Assembly (NCBI GenBank): GCA_028821455.1
Contig: JAPPGE010000082.1
Span: forward strand, 62,001 to 126,000
Reading direction: 5' to 3'
From: a bacterium
GTDB lineage: Bacteria; Pseudomonadota; Alphaproteobacteria; SP197
DNA: 64,000 nt
The position numbers and the translations under genes were made by a program. The stretch's first letter is position 1; each line of letters begins with the position of its first letter. Of this stretch, positions 20,020 to 28,880 are shown one piece after another. The notes beneath the pieces are model-generated. The model searched no databases and was not told where the DNA came from. It saw only the letters and a list, made by a program, of their open reading frames with translations.

Positions 20020-20054
20020 ATGCATCAGCGGGCTATGGACGCCCGCCGATGCAT
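20020..20054. other. Long hairpin between potD-like gene and acyl-CoA ligase
   Basis: Arms 20020-20033 and 20041-20054 pair over 14 positions with one A/C mismatch and a 7-base loop. It begins 11 bases after the stop of the binding-protein gene and ends 13 bases before the ligase start on the minus strand. No T-run follows, so it looks more like an intercistronic attenuator or mRNA-stabilising structure than a full terminator. That would suit a binding protein needed in excess. Confidence 0.55.
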
Positions 20055-20065
20055 CATGACCAGGA

Positions 20066-21229
20066 TCAGAAACCGGCCTTGATCTCGTCGAAGAGCGCGA
20101 TGTACTTCTCGCGGACTTCCGGCCGGATTTCGTCGAAGAAGCGGCTGTCCTTCATGAAGGCCACCGGATCGGAGAGTCCGAGATCGTCGAGGGTGCTCTG
20201 GTCTACCAGATCAAAGGCCTTCTGGTTGCAGTGGCCGTACCCGTAGTTGCTGATGATGTACTCGCCGGTTTCAGGTGCCGACATGGCATTCAGAAAATCG
20301 TAGGTCTTGTCGTCGGATCCCTCGCCGGTGGCGATATGCACGTTGCCGCACACCCACGTGTAGATACCCTCTTTCGGGTTCATGTACTCGATTTCGACAC
20401 CCTGCTTCTTGAGTTCGACGACAGAACTGTTCCAGGCGTAGGAGGCGACGAGTTCGCCCGATGCGAGGCCCTGTTCGACAGCCGTGATGTCGGTCCAGTA
20501 CCAGCGCAGGACTTCGCGCTGCTTGCGCATCCACGTGGCCGCTTCCTCGAGTTCCTCGTCGGTCATGTCGAAGGGATTCTCCGCGTCGATAAGGGCGCCG
20601 ACCACTCCGAAGACACCGTCGACCGAATCGTAGATCCCCAGGCGTCCGGCATACTTTTCGTCGAACAGGATCATCCAGGAATGGTTGTCCGGGCCGGCGT
20701 ATTCCGGCGCCAGATCCGGACGGAACAGGACCGAACTGTTGCCCCAGTCGATGGGAACAAAGACCTGGTTCCCCTCGATGACTGCTCCGGTCACGGTCTG
20801 CAGGCTGGGAAACACGTCGTCCCAGTGTTCAAGACGCGAGGTGTCCAGGGGCGCGAGCAGTCCGGCATCCCACCAGCGCTGCAGACTGTAGGTGCAGGGC
20901 GCAGCGATATCCGGCTTGAATCCGGCGCGCATCTTCTGGAACCCTTCCTCCTCCTCGCCCCACAGCGTGAAGGCCGGAGTCGTGCCGTGCTTTTCAATGT
21001 AGCTCGTATGAAGTTCCGGAATGTCGTAACCGGACCAGGAGAAGACCGTCAGGTCGCTATCGATCTCGTAGTCTGCCTCTTCCTCTTCTTCCTGGGCGTG
21101 GCTCGCCACGAGTGGCACGGCAACGGTCGCGACACCAGCCGACGCAAGAACCCTGTTGATGTCGCGGCGCGAAATGTCGTGGTTGGCGAGGCGTGAACGA
21201 AACTCTTCGATATCCATGATCGGGGTCAT
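20066..21229 (-). CDS. Extracellular solute-binding protein, spermidine/putrescine (PotD) class
   Basis: A 387-residue periplasmic binding protein. The ATG at 21229 is preceded by GGAGG with good spacing. A twin-arginine-like signal (ISRRDINRVLASAGVATVAVPLVASHA) precedes an acidic EEEEE stretch and the mature start LTVFSWSGYDIPELH, which resembles PotD/PotF proteins. WILFDEKYAGRLGIYDS and EYIISNYGYGHCNQKA are family-like. Its likely permease and ATPase genes are at 24101-26861, separated by two genes on the opposite strand. Polyamine specificity is not established. Confidence 0.88.
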   Translation of the reverse strand: MTPIMDIEEFRSRLANHDISRRDINRVLASAGVATVAVPLVASHAQEEEEEADYEIDSDLTVFSWSGYDIPELHTSYIEKHGTTPAFTLWGEEEEGFQKMRAGFKPDIAAPCTYSLQRWWDAGLLAPLDTSRLEHWDDVFPSLQTVTGAVIEGNQVFVPIDWGNSSVLFRPDLAPEYAGPDNHSWMILFDEKYAGRLGIYDSVDGVFGVVGALIDAENPFDMTDEELEEAATWMRKQREVLRWYWTDITAVEQGLASGELVASYAWNSSVVELKKQGVEIEYMNPKEGIYTWVCGNVHIATGEGSDDKTYDFLNAMSAPETGEYIISNYGYGHCNQKAFDLVDQSTLDDLGLSDPVAFMKDSRFFDEIRPEVREKYIALFDEIKAGF

Positions 21230-21338
21230 TTGCTCCTCCCATGAGCTGAGGTTGTTCCACGCGTGCAGCGGGTATCGCCTGCAGGACGGGACCACCAGTG
21301 CGGCACTTTAGGCGAACCGGCCCAGTGGCGAAAGAACC

Positions 21339-21364
21339 ATCATCCCGGGTTGACGCGGGATGAT
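21339..21364. promoter_or_regulatory. Inverted repeat in the divergent region before the LLM oxidoreductase
   Basis: ATCATCCCG and CGGGATGAT pair perfectly over 9 bases with an 8-base spacer. It lies between the divergent potD-like and LLM genes, ending 22 bases before the ATG at 21387. This position suits an operator acting on both directions. Confidence 0.45.
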
Positions 21365-21386
21365 CATTCGTGACCTTTGTCACGCC

Positions 21387-22415
21387 ATGCGATTCAGCTT
21401 CTATCTTCCATGCTACTGGCCTGACCTCTCCTACCCGGCGCACCGTCTCTACGAGGACGCGGTCGAGGAAAGCGTGCTGGCCGAGGCCCTCGGTTTCGAC
21501 ACTCTGTGCATCCCCGAACATCACTTCATCAACTATCTCACCCATCCCCAGCCCCTGCTGACGGCGGTCAAGGTGGCCAGCCGGACGCGCGCGATCCGCA
21601 TCATCACCTCCGTCCTCGTCCTTCCCGTCCATGACATGCGCCGGCTCGCCGGAGAGATCTGTCAGGCCGACTGCCTGATGGGAGGCAGGCTGGAACTCGG
21701 TGTCGGTCGCGGTGCCTTCGCCTACGAGTTCGACAGGTTCAACGTGCCCCCGGAAGAAAGCAGGGAGCGCTTCGACGATGCCCTGGCTCTCCTCGAGGCA
21801 CTGCTGTCGGGCCGGGAAACCGGCTGGAAGAGCCGGTGGTACGACTTCGAGCCTGTCGCTATCACGCCCCGTCCGGTTCAGAATCCCATTCCACTGTGGA
21901 TCGCCGCACTGGGCTACGAGGCGATCTACCACTCTGTTCGCCGCGGCTATCACGTGCAGACGACGCCGTTGAGGGGTGGCCTGGAGACGGTCCGGATGCA
22001 GGCTGGCGCCTTCAACGACGCCCGCCGCGACGGTGGCGCGGCGTGCAGCGCAGCACGGTTTTCCATGCTGCGCATGGTCTACGTCGCGGCGAACGAGGCC
22101 GACAGGCGGGAGAAGATCGCCATGGCCTACGAAAACCACCGCAGGTTCTGCAACGTCTTCCTCACGCCCGGCACGGTGTCGAACGGGGAGATCGCTCCGC
22201 TCGACATCGACGAGACGGCGGACGACATTGCCGATGCGCTGCCGATCGGAACGGCCCGGGAGGTCGTTGACAAGCTGGGCGCCTATGGAGACCTCGACGT
22301 CATGGATTTCCTCTGCAACATGTCCTTTGGCGCCAGTCACCGGGATGTCATGGCTTCCATGGAGAGATTTGCCCGTGACGTCATGCCCCACTTTGCGAAA
22401 GACGAGATGCCATGA
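21387..22415 (+). CDS. LLM class flavin-dependent oxidoreductase
   Basis: A 342-residue bacterial-luciferase-like TIM-barrel enzyme that uses reduced FMN or F420, typically as a monooxygenase. MRFSFYLPCYWPD, LGFDTLCIPEHHF, TRAIRIITSVLVLPVHDMRRLAGE and GGRLELGVGRGAFAYEF are typical. I start at 21387 because an earlier in-frame ATG (21360) lies inside an inverted repeat and adds nine atypical residues. It overlaps the dipeptidase start by four bases, so the two form an operon. Confidence 0.9.
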   Translation: MRFSFYLPCYWPDLSYPAHRLYEDAVEESVLAEALGFDTLCIPEHHFINYLTHPQPLLTAVKVASRTRAIRIITSVLVLPVHDMRRLAGEICQADCLMGGRLELGVGRGAFAYEFDRFNVPPEESRERFDDALALLEALLSGRETGWKSRWYDFEPVAITPRPVQNPIPLWIAALGYEAIYHSVRRGYHVQTTPLRGGLETVRMQAGAFNDARRDGGAACSAARFSMLRMVYVAANEADRREKIAMAYENHRRFCNVFLTPGTVSNGEIAPLDIDETADDIADALPIGTAREVVDKLGAYGDLDVMDFLCNMSFGASHRDVMASMERFARDVMPHFAKDEMP

Positions 22416-23416
22416 CGACTCTCCATGAACGCTCTCTCGTCATCGACGGTCTCAACTTCCACGGTGACGGCGATCCGGGTGTGCTGCGTCAGGCCGGGGT
22501 GACGGCGGTCAACATGACGGTGAGCCACTTCGAGGCCGATTTCGAGGAGGCCATGGATGGTCTGGCGCGCTGGCTTGCCATCCTCGCGAAGCCTGATTCG
22601 GGGTGGCGTCTGGTGAGACGGGCCGCGGACATCGAGGCCTGCCACGAGGACGGTGACACCGGTCTCATCATGGGCTGGCAGAATCTCCGTCCCATCGGCG
22701 ACAGGCTCGAGCGGCTGGTGATGCTCCACGAACTGGGCCTGCGCGTGGCCCAGCTCACCTACAATCGCCGCTCTCTCCTCGGCGACGGATGTCTCGAACC
22801 GGAGGATCGGGGCCTTACGGCGCTGGGCCGCGAGGTCGTTGCCATGATGAACTCCCTTGGCATGGCGATCGATCTATCCCATGTCGGCCAGAAAACGTCC
22901 GTCGAGGCGGCCACGGCGTCGACAAGACCTGTCTTCGCCACTCACGCGAACGCCCGCTCGGTTACGCCAGCCCTGCGGAACAAGTCCGACGACGCCATTC
23001 GGGCCATAGCCGATTCGGGGGGTGTCATCGGCATCAGTATCTATGGACCGATGTGCTGGGACGGCGACAGCCGGCGGCCCCCGTCGCTGGATGATTTCAT
23101 GCGCCATCTCGATCATGTCGTGGCCCTTGCCGGAGTCGATCATGTCGGCATCGGCACCGATCTGCCGGCAGTGGCCGACAGCAATGCGGTGAACCACATC
23201 ACGGCCTTCACCCTGGAGAACTATCCGGCCGCCATCAGGGCTTACGCCGAGGCCTTCAGCAACCGGATCGAGGACCGCTATCTGGTCGACTGCCGCAGCC
23301 ACGGCGAACTGCGCCGCATTACCGACCGCCTTCTCGGGTCCGGTTGGGACGAGGCCGACATCGCCCGGCTCCTCGGCGGCAACTTCCTGAGGGCCTTTCG
23401 AGCCAACTGGGGATGA
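22412..23416 (+). CDS. Peptidase M19 (renal dipeptidase) family protein with Gln at the bridging position
   Basis: A 334-residue M19 amidohydrolase homologue. Metal-binding candidates are His17-Gly-Asp19, the two His in DLSHVG and ATHANARSV, and Asp in GIGTDLP. The segment equivalent to the bridging Glu reads LIMGWQNLRPI, with Gln where classical dipeptidases have Glu. I recall a proteobacterial subgroup with a similar FQN motif, so activity may differ from classical dipeptide cleavage. It overlaps the LLM oxidoreductase stop (ATGA). Confidence 0.88.
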   Translation: MTTLHERSLVIDGLNFHGDGDPGVLRQAGVTAVNMTVSHFEADFEEAMDGLARWLAILAKPDSGWRLVRRAADIEACHEDGDTGLIMGWQNLRPIGDRLERLVMLHELGLRVAQLTYNRRSLLGDGCLEPEDRGLTALGREVVAMMNSLGMAIDLSHVGQKTSVEAATASTRPVFATHANARSVTPALRNKSDDAIRAIADSGGVIGISIYGPMCWDGDSRRPPSLDDFMRHLDHVVALAGVDHVGIGTDLPAVADSNAVNHITAFTLENYPAAIRAYAEAFSNRIEDRYLVDCRSHGELRRITDRLLGSGWDEADIARLLGGNFLRAFRANWG

Positions 23417-23437
23417 ACGGGTGATCCTTCGCCCGGA

Positions 23438-24094
23438 TCAGGAGTTGTCCTGGTCGCTCTCCAGGATCGAGATCAGGTTGTCCAGCAGGCGACCGCTGAC
23501 CGGGCGGGCGCGAACCAGGTCGAAAAGACGTCGCGTTGCCGGCATGGTGTCGAGGATATCCAGGGTCGTGTCGAATCCATAACAGACCCAGACACTGAGA
23601 TGGAGATCCAGCAGACTGAGGCGATCGCCAAGATGATAAGGTCCATTCGCTTCCAGCCAATCCTCGAGGACCTGCCAGCGTTCCGCCGCCATGGCCTGTG
23701 AGAGTTCTCTGAAAGCCTGCTCGTCCTTGTCCCTCAGCGACCAGCGCCGGGGATAATAGCAGTGCTTGAGCGCCGGCTGGATGTCGTTGGTGAAGTAGAA
23801 GAGCTTGGAAAGAAAGATGCCGCGCAGCGGGTCCGTTGGCAGGGGCGCCATTTCCTCTATTGCGTGCCTGTCCGCCAGCCACAGGCAGATGGCTGCGGCC
23901 TCGTGCAGCACCGTGCCCTCGGGAGTCACCAGGGCGGGCACGTATCCGGCAGGATTGATGGCACGGAACGCATCGCTGCGGTGCTCCTGGGCTGCGATGT
24001 CGACATTGCGCAGTTCATAGGCGAGCGAGGATTCTTCCAGCACCATCTGGACCGCCAGCGCCCGGGTCAGATTGCCGCCATGGAGAATGTACAA
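23438..24094 (-). CDS. Glutathione S-transferase family protein
   Basis: A 218-residue cytoplasmic GST. The thioredoxin-like N-terminal domain (1-80) has NPAGYVPALVTPEGTVLHEAAAICLWLADRH, with the cis-Pro and glutathione-binding region. The all-helical C-terminal domain carries GDRLSLLDLHLSVW, the usual N-capping motif. It starts six bases after potC and is probably the last gene of that operon. It ends facing the dipeptidase; TGATCC/GGATCA (23422-23440) between the two could help terminate both. Confidence 0.88.
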   Translation of the reverse strand: MYILHGGNLTRALAVQMVLEESSLAYELRNVDIAAQEHRSDAFRAINPAGYVPALVTPEGTVLHEAAAICLWLADRHAIEEMAPLPTDPLRGIFLSKLFYFTNDIQPALKHCYYPRRWSLRDKDEQAFRELSQAMAAERWQVLEDWLEANGPYHLGDRLSLLDLHLSVWVCYGFDTTLDILDTMPATRRLFDLVRARPVSGRLLDNLISILESDQDNS

Positions 24095-24100
24095 GGGAAT

Positions 24101-24904
24101 CTACTCCTTCGGTGTCCACGCGCCGAGCAGTTTCGGTAGATCACCGAACCGGGCCACGAGGCTGAAAACGACGACGGCGAACAGGATGAACATCACCGAA
24201 GCGGCAGCGATGATCGGCGAGTAACCGGACCTCAGGCTGGCAAGAAGCTGCACCGGCAGGGTGATGGTGGCGTGCTGTCCAAGGAAATACGAGATGATGT
24301 ACTCGTTCATCGACAGCACGACGACGAAGGCGTAGCCGGCCACCATGTAGGGAAGCACCATGGGAAAGATGATGGTCGTGAAGATGCGCCGCGAATCGGC
24401 CCCCATGGTGCGCGCGGCCTCGAGTATCTCGTCATCGATGGATTCCAGACCCAGGGAAATCATCACCAGCGGTAGGGTCACCAGAAAGACACCGTGGCCG
24501 ATCATGATGTTCCAGATCTGTCCGACATGCCCGACCTCGACCCAGAAGATCAGCATGCCAAGCGCCGTAATCACGGGCGGCAAGGCGAAGGGAACGACTC
24601 CGGCCAGGAAGAGTGCCTTGGCGTAGAGCACCTTGTGGCGCCACAGGAAGTAGGCGGTCGGCAAGGCAATCGAAATGGCCACGATGCCCGCGGTAAAGGC
24701 GATGATTACGCTCGTGGTCAGGGCCTCCAGCCACTGGTTGGTTTCGAACACTGCCGGGTACCACTGCAACGAGAGCCCCTTGGGCGGAAAGAACATGAGT
24801 TTCTTGGAGTTGAGCGACACCCCGGCAACGATGAGCAGGGGCGCGGCCAGCATTCCGAACATGACCGTGATGAAGGCCGCCTTGCTCCAGCGCACCAGAT
24901 TCAT
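24101..24904 (-). CDS. potC: ABC transporter permease, PotC-like
   Basis: A 267-residue inner-membrane protein with about six helices and the coupling loop EAARTMGADSRRIFTTIIFPMVLP, of the spermidine/putrescine class. The ATG at 24904 overlaps the stop of potB (ATGA). The symbol is by class; the transported compound is unproven. Confidence 0.9.
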   Translation of the reverse strand: MNLVRWSKAAFITVMFGMLAAPLLIVAGVSLNSKKLMFFPPKGLSLQWYPAVFETNQWLEALTTSVIIAFTAGIVAISIALPTAYFLWRHKVLYAKALFLAGVVPFALPPVITALGMLIFWVEVGHVGQIWNIMIGHGVFLVTLPLVMISLGLESIDDEILEAARTMGADSRRIFTTIIFPMVLPYMVAGYAFVVVLSMNEYIISYFLGQHATITLPVQLLASLRSGYSPIIAAASVMFILFAVVVFSLVARFGDLPKLLGAWTPKE

Positions 24905-25809
24905 GTTCGCCTCACCGGGTCGCCACGGCGCAGCCTGACGGTGATCAGGGTGAGAATGATGGTCACCGCCATGAAGAACATGGAAAGCGCCGCCGCAAAC
25001 GGAATGTTGCCCCGATTGAGCGCCTGGTTGGCGATCAGCTGGGCCATCATCGTGTCTTCGGGGCGACCAAGCCAGGTCGGAGTGACGAAGGCTCCCATGG
25101 TAAACACGAAGAGCAGCACGAGGGCTGCCATGATCGTCCGGTCGAGAAGGGGCAGCACGATCGTCGTGAAACTCCTGACCGGCGATGCACCCATGGTCTG
25201 CGCCGCTTCCGTCAGTTCCCGATCAAGCCTGGTGCAGGAGGGAAACAGGATGAGAACGGCAAACGGAATGTTGAAGAAGCTCAAACCGAAGAGATTGGCC
25301 AGATATCCAGGATACCAGGAGCGCGCCCTGTCAATGAGACCGAGCCACTCCACGAAGCTCGGCAGACCGCTCGACCGGCTCATCACGACCGACAGGGAGT
25401 AGGCGACGATGACTTCGGAGAGTGTCAGGACGCACAACAGGAAGACCAGCGCAATGACCTGCGGACGCCGCCGGAACCGGCTTATGAAGTAGGTGAAGGG
25501 AACCGCTGCCGCGACGGACAGAATGCTGGCAAGAACGGAGAACTGCACCGAGACAAGAAGGTGCGTGGTGAAGAGCGGTGAGAAAAACCGGGCATAGTGC
25601 GTGAACTCGAAGCCCGGCTCGTAGGTTGATTCCGTGCGCGCGAAGAAACTCACCACGAGCATGATGAAGAAGGGAATGAGGAAGAAGACGCCCATCATGA
25701 ATGTCGGGTAGAGACCGATCGGGAAGCGCTTTAGCGGCAGCAGGAACTGCTCCCGCCACACCGGTCCGACGGCGTCTCCCTCCAGCCGATTGACGGCGGC
25801 ATCACTCAT
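24901..25809 (-). CDS. potB: ABC transporter permease, PotB-like
   Basis: A 302-residue inner-membrane permease with coupling loop EAAQTMGASPVRSFTTIVLPLL. I start at the ATG at 25809 because it overlaps the stop of potA (ATGA); an upstream GTG-type extension to 25827 would lie inside potA. The N-terminal cytosolic segment of about 30 residues precedes the first helix (GLYPTFMMGVFFLIPFFIM). Confidence 0.9.
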   Translation of the reverse strand: MSDAAVNRLEGDAVGPVWREQFLLPLKRFPIGLYPTFMMGVFFLIPFFIMLVVSFFARTESTYEPGFEFTHYARFFSPLFTTHLLVSVQFSVLASILSVAAAVPFTYFISRFRRRPQVIALVFLLCVLTLSEVIVAYSLSVVMSRSSGLPSFVEWLGLIDRARSWYPGYLANLFGLSFFNIPFAVLILFPSCTRLDRELTEAAQTMGASPVRSFTTIVLPLLDRTIMAALVLLFVFTMGAFVTPTWLGRPEDTMMAQLIANQALNRGNIPFAAALSMFFMAVTIILTLITVRLRRGDPVRRT

Positions 25810-26861
25810 GCCTTGAGAACCACGCAACTTTCAGCCGGCAGCTCGACCTTGACCTTTTCACCCTTGTGAACGTCAGGCCGTTCCTTCGGTGTCGCCATGG
25901 CGATGATCTGCAGGCCGTCGCAATCGACGAAGGTTTCGACGCTGGCACCCACATCACGCACGAACGTGACGACACCGTCGAGCTGATTGCCGCCGTCTCG
26001 GCTTTCCGGAAACACGTGTACGTCTTCCGGACGGATCGAGACAATGACGCTGGATCCCGCGCCAAGCTGGTCCGGGACCCCGCTGGTCTGGCAAGGGCAC
26101 CCGGCGATGACAACGGTCGAACCGGTGTCCAGGCGCGCCTTGATGAGATTGCTGGTGCCGATGAACTCGGCGACGAACGCGGAAGCAGGGTTGCGATAAA
26201 TCTCAAGAGGCGCTCCCATCTGCTGGATGCGCGCCGTCGACATGACCACCACCTCATCCGACATCGTCATTGCCTCACGCTGGTCGTGGGTGACCACGAT
26301 GGTCGTGATGGCGAGGCGTTCCTGCAGCATGCGCAGTTCGACCTGCATGTCCTCGCGCAACTTGGCATCAAGTGCCGACAACGGTTCATCGAGCAGGAAC
26401 AGTTTCGGTTCCAGGTTGAGGGCCCGGGCAATGGCCACGCGTTGCCTCTGGCCGCCGGAGAGTTGCGCGATATTGCGATCGGCTACTCCAGGCAGACGTA
26501 CCAGTTCGAGGAGTTCCTCGGCGCGCCGCCGTCGCGTCGCCTTGTCGACGCCCCTGATTCGCTGCGAGTACGTGATGTTTTCACCCACGGAGAGATGGGG
26601 AAACAGCGCCAGGGACTGGAACACCATGCCGATGTTCCTGTTGTGGGTCGGCCTGTCGGTCAGATCCTCGTTGTCGAGCATGATGCGGCCCGTCGTCGCA
26701 TGCTCAAGACCGGCAATCAGGCGCAGCAGAGTGGTCTTGCCGCAGCCAGAGGGGCCCAGGAACGAGACGAACCGGCCTTCCGGTATCTCGAGGTTGATGT
26801 CAGTGACGGCTGTGACGGATCCGAATCTCTTGGAAATATTGCTGAGTAAAAGGCCGCTCAT
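25806..26861 (-). CDS. potA: ABC transporter ATP-binding protein, PotA-like
   Basis: A 351-residue ATPase with Walker A LGPSGCGKTT near residue 35-44, signature LSGGQRQRVAIARAL, Walker B LFLLDEPLSALD and switch THDQREAMTMSDEV. The C-terminal TOBE region (about 240-345) is typical of PotA/FbpC-type importers. It heads potABC, 84 bases after the aminotransferase gene. Confidence 0.93.
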   Translation of the reverse strand: MSGLLLSNISKRFGSVTAVTDINLEIPEGRFVSFLGPSGCGKTTLLRLIAGLEHATTGRIMLDNEDLTDRPTHNRNIGMVFQSLALFPHLSVGENITYSQRIRGVDKATRRRRAEELLELVRLPGVADRNIAQLSGGQRQRVAIARALNLEPKLFLLDEPLSALDAKLREDMQVELRMLQERLAITTIVVTHDQREAMTMSDEVVVMSTARIQQMGAPLEIYRNPASAFVAEFIGTSNLIKARLDTGSTVVIAGCPCQTSGVPDQLGAGSSVIVSIRPEDVHVFPESRDGGNQLDGVVTFVRDVGASVETFVDCDGLQIIAMATPKERPDVHKGEKVKVELPAESCVVLKA

Positions 26862-26945
26862 CAGGATCCATCCCCGGCTGACGTTCCTTGGCCAAGCCTG
26901 ACCGGATTCACCGGATTTGTAAACGCCCGGAGCCAGCGACTGCTG

Positions 26946-28244
26946 CTACAGGGAGGCAAGGGCTGCATCGGCAGCATCGAGAGTCATGGCGATATCGTCA
27001 TCGCTCAACACGGCCGGAACGAACCAGGTTCCGCGAAGTGTCGTGCGCACCCCGCGGTCCTGCAGTGTCCGGATGAAGGACTCGCGCATGGGCGTGTCGG
27101 TCGCCTTGTAGTCGCGATAGTCAACGAGAGGCGGGGTGTCGGTAAAGACGGTCGAGAAGATGGCGCCAAGCCCCTGGACGTGCAGCGGGAGACCACGTCT
27201 CCGGCCGCATTCTGCAAGTCCGGACATGAGCAGGTTGCCGTCTCGTTCCACCTTGTCGTAGATCGCGGCGCCATCGGCGGCAAGCATGTCAAGGGTGGCG
27301 AGACCGGCGGCGATGCTTGAGGTGACGCCGTTGTAGGTACCACCGTGAACGGCGCCCTGGGTGACCCCTTCCATGATGTCGCGCCGTCCGGCGACTGCGG
27401 CCAGGGGGAAACCGCTGGCCATGGCTTTGGCAAAGACCGCGACATCGGGGGTCACGCCATATCGCTGCTGGGCGCCCCCCAAGGCTACCCGGAAACCCGT
27501 GATGACCTCGTCGAAAATGAGCACGATTCCATGCTGGTCGCACAGGCGCCTCAATGCTTCGAGATAGCCGGGCGCGGGTTCGATGACCCCGCAGTTGCAG
27601 GCCACCGGCTCCACGACGACGGCGGCAGTTTCCGCGCCGTGGCGTGACAGGGTCTCCTCAAGCACCGCGATGTCGTTGAAGGGCTGAACAATGAGATTGT
27701 CGCGGATGTTGTCGGGCTGGCCGCTGCTCTGAGCGAGCACTTCCGGGTGGTCCCGGGGTCCGGCACGGTTGAGCTCGGGAGCCACGCTGGCAAAGATGTT
27801 GTCCGCCCATCCGTGGTAGTGGCCTTCGAACTTCACCACCCTGGTCCGGCCGGTGTGGTGGCGGGCAAGGCGCATGGCGATCTGGTCCACCTGTGTTCCG
27901 GAGGTGTCGAACCGCACAAGTTCAGCACAGGGAACGACGTCCCTAATGCGATGCGCCAGGGCAATCTCGCCGGCATGGACGGTGGTGAAGGCCTGCCCGG
28001 TGTTCAGGGAGGCGCGGACCGCATCAAGCACCGGTCCGGGGCTGTGTCCGAGAAATGCCGGACCATTGCCGCTGACAAAGTCGATGTAGCGGTTGCCGTC
28101 GGCATCCCACAGGTACGGGCCTTCGCCACGCTCGATGGCGAGTGGAGCGGGAATGGGGTGATAGCGGAAGTTGCTCGATACGCCTCCGGCCAGCACCGTG
28201 CATGCTTCCCGGAAACGCGCAATCGAGGTGTCGTATCGGCCCAT
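26946..28244 (-). CDS. Class III PLP aminotransferase, glutamate-1-semialdehyde 2,1-aminomutase-like
   Basis: A 432-residue fold-type I enzyme. PLP contacts include Asp245 in IFDEVITGFR and the Schiff-base Lys273 in FAKAMASGFPLAAVAG; FEGHYHGWADN is typical of the aminomutase-like group. The GSGTEA loop of true HemL reads DTSGTQVDQ here, so it is more likely a transaminase of an amine or amino acid than the haem enzyme. The ATG at 28244 follows GAGGAG by six bases. The open frame extends far upstream but this start is clear. It probably heads the operon with potABC and GST. Confidence 0.88.
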   Translation of the reverse strand: MGRYDTSIARFREACTVLAGGVSSNFRYHPIPAPLAIERGEGPYLWDADGNRYIDFVSGNGPAFLGHSPGPVLDAVRASLNTGQAFTTVHAGEIALAHRIRDVVPCAELVRFDTSGTQVDQIAMRLARHHTGRTRVVKFEGHYHGWADNIFASVAPELNRAGPRDHPEVLAQSSGQPDNIRDNLIVQPFNDIAVLEETLSRHGAETAAVVVEPVACNCGVIEPAPGYLEALRRLCDQHGIVLIFDEVITGFRVALGGAQQRYGVTPDVAVFAKAMASGFPLAAVAGRRDIMEGVTQGAVHGGTYNGVTSSIAAGLATLDMLAADGAAIYDKVERDGNLLMSGLAECGRRRGLPLHVQGLGAIFSTVFTDTPPLVDYRDYKATDTPMRESFIRTLQDRGVRTTLRGTWFVPAVLSDDDIAMTLDAADAALASL

Positions 28245-28539
28245 GTCGGTCTCCTCGCAATGCGCCGTGCGCTTCAGCCTCCGACGACGGGCGGGAAGCG
28301 CGCCTCGCCCGGCCCACTGGGGACAGTGTGTTTGCAGCAGGCCAGGTGGTGCGTCAAGCGCGGCAACGGCGCAGTTGTCTTCGCGCCGGCTGCTCCGGTG
28401 TCCGGACTGCGCCTGAACCGACAAGTCCCGCATGTCATGCATGGCGCGAACACACCCGGAAAGTCGCGCAACATGTGAATGGCGGAAATCGGGCGCGGTT
28501 CTCGTGCCGCGGGCCATTCGAACAACCAGGGAGCCGGAA
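28245..28539. promoter_or_regulatory. Divergent intergenic region
   Basis: This 295-base region separates the aminotransferase/pot operon (minus) from the decayed oxidoreductase (plus). It must contain the aminotransferase promoter, but I find no convincing -35/-10 pair or long inverted repeat. Confidence 0.4.
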
Positions 28540-28880
28540 ATGCGAACCATGCTGAAAGTCAACGGCCACGTTGTCGATGTCGACGTGCCGGACGGCATGC
28601 CACTGCTGTGGGTCCTGCGCGACAAACTGAAGTTGACCGGTACCAGGTACGGCTGCGGCGTGGCTTCCTGCGGAGCGTGCACGGTGCACGTGGATGGCGT
28701 TCCTGTCCGGTCATGCGTGATGTTGCCGGAGGACGTTGAAGGCGCCGAGGTCACGACCATCGAGGGACTCGCCACGAGGGAAGGACGCGCCGTGCAGCGG
28801 GCATGGGCAGAGCTCAAAGTCGTGTAATGCGGCTATTGCCAGTCGGGGCAGATCATGAACTCCTGGAGGGCGACATCTGA
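28540..28880 (+). pseudogene. Decayed (2Fe-2S) small subunit of a molybdenum hydroxylase (IorA type)
   Basis: The frame begins at ATG 28540 after AGGGAG and encodes 95 residues with the plant-ferredoxin cluster motif YGCGVASCGACTVHVDG and RSC. It then hits TAA at 28825-28827 exactly where this family has Gln before CGYCQSGQIM; that motif follows in the same frame, so a CAA-to-TAA change is likely. The second cluster domain is almost wholly missing: QIMN is followed at once, in another frame, by LLEGDI and a TGA at 28878-28880 that overlaps the large-subunit ATG. About 50 residues with CRCGTY-type cysteines appear deleted. Confidence 0.9.

Noticed and set aside
21057-22391. Minus-strand open frame opposite the LLM oxidoreductase
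   Set aside because: His/Arg/Gly-rich shadow with no ribosome-binding site, crossing two real genes.
26946-28817. Extending the aminotransferase upstream to about 623 residues
   Set aside because: A strong GAGGAG precedes the ATG at 28244 and the upstream residues overlap the divergent gene without any family features.
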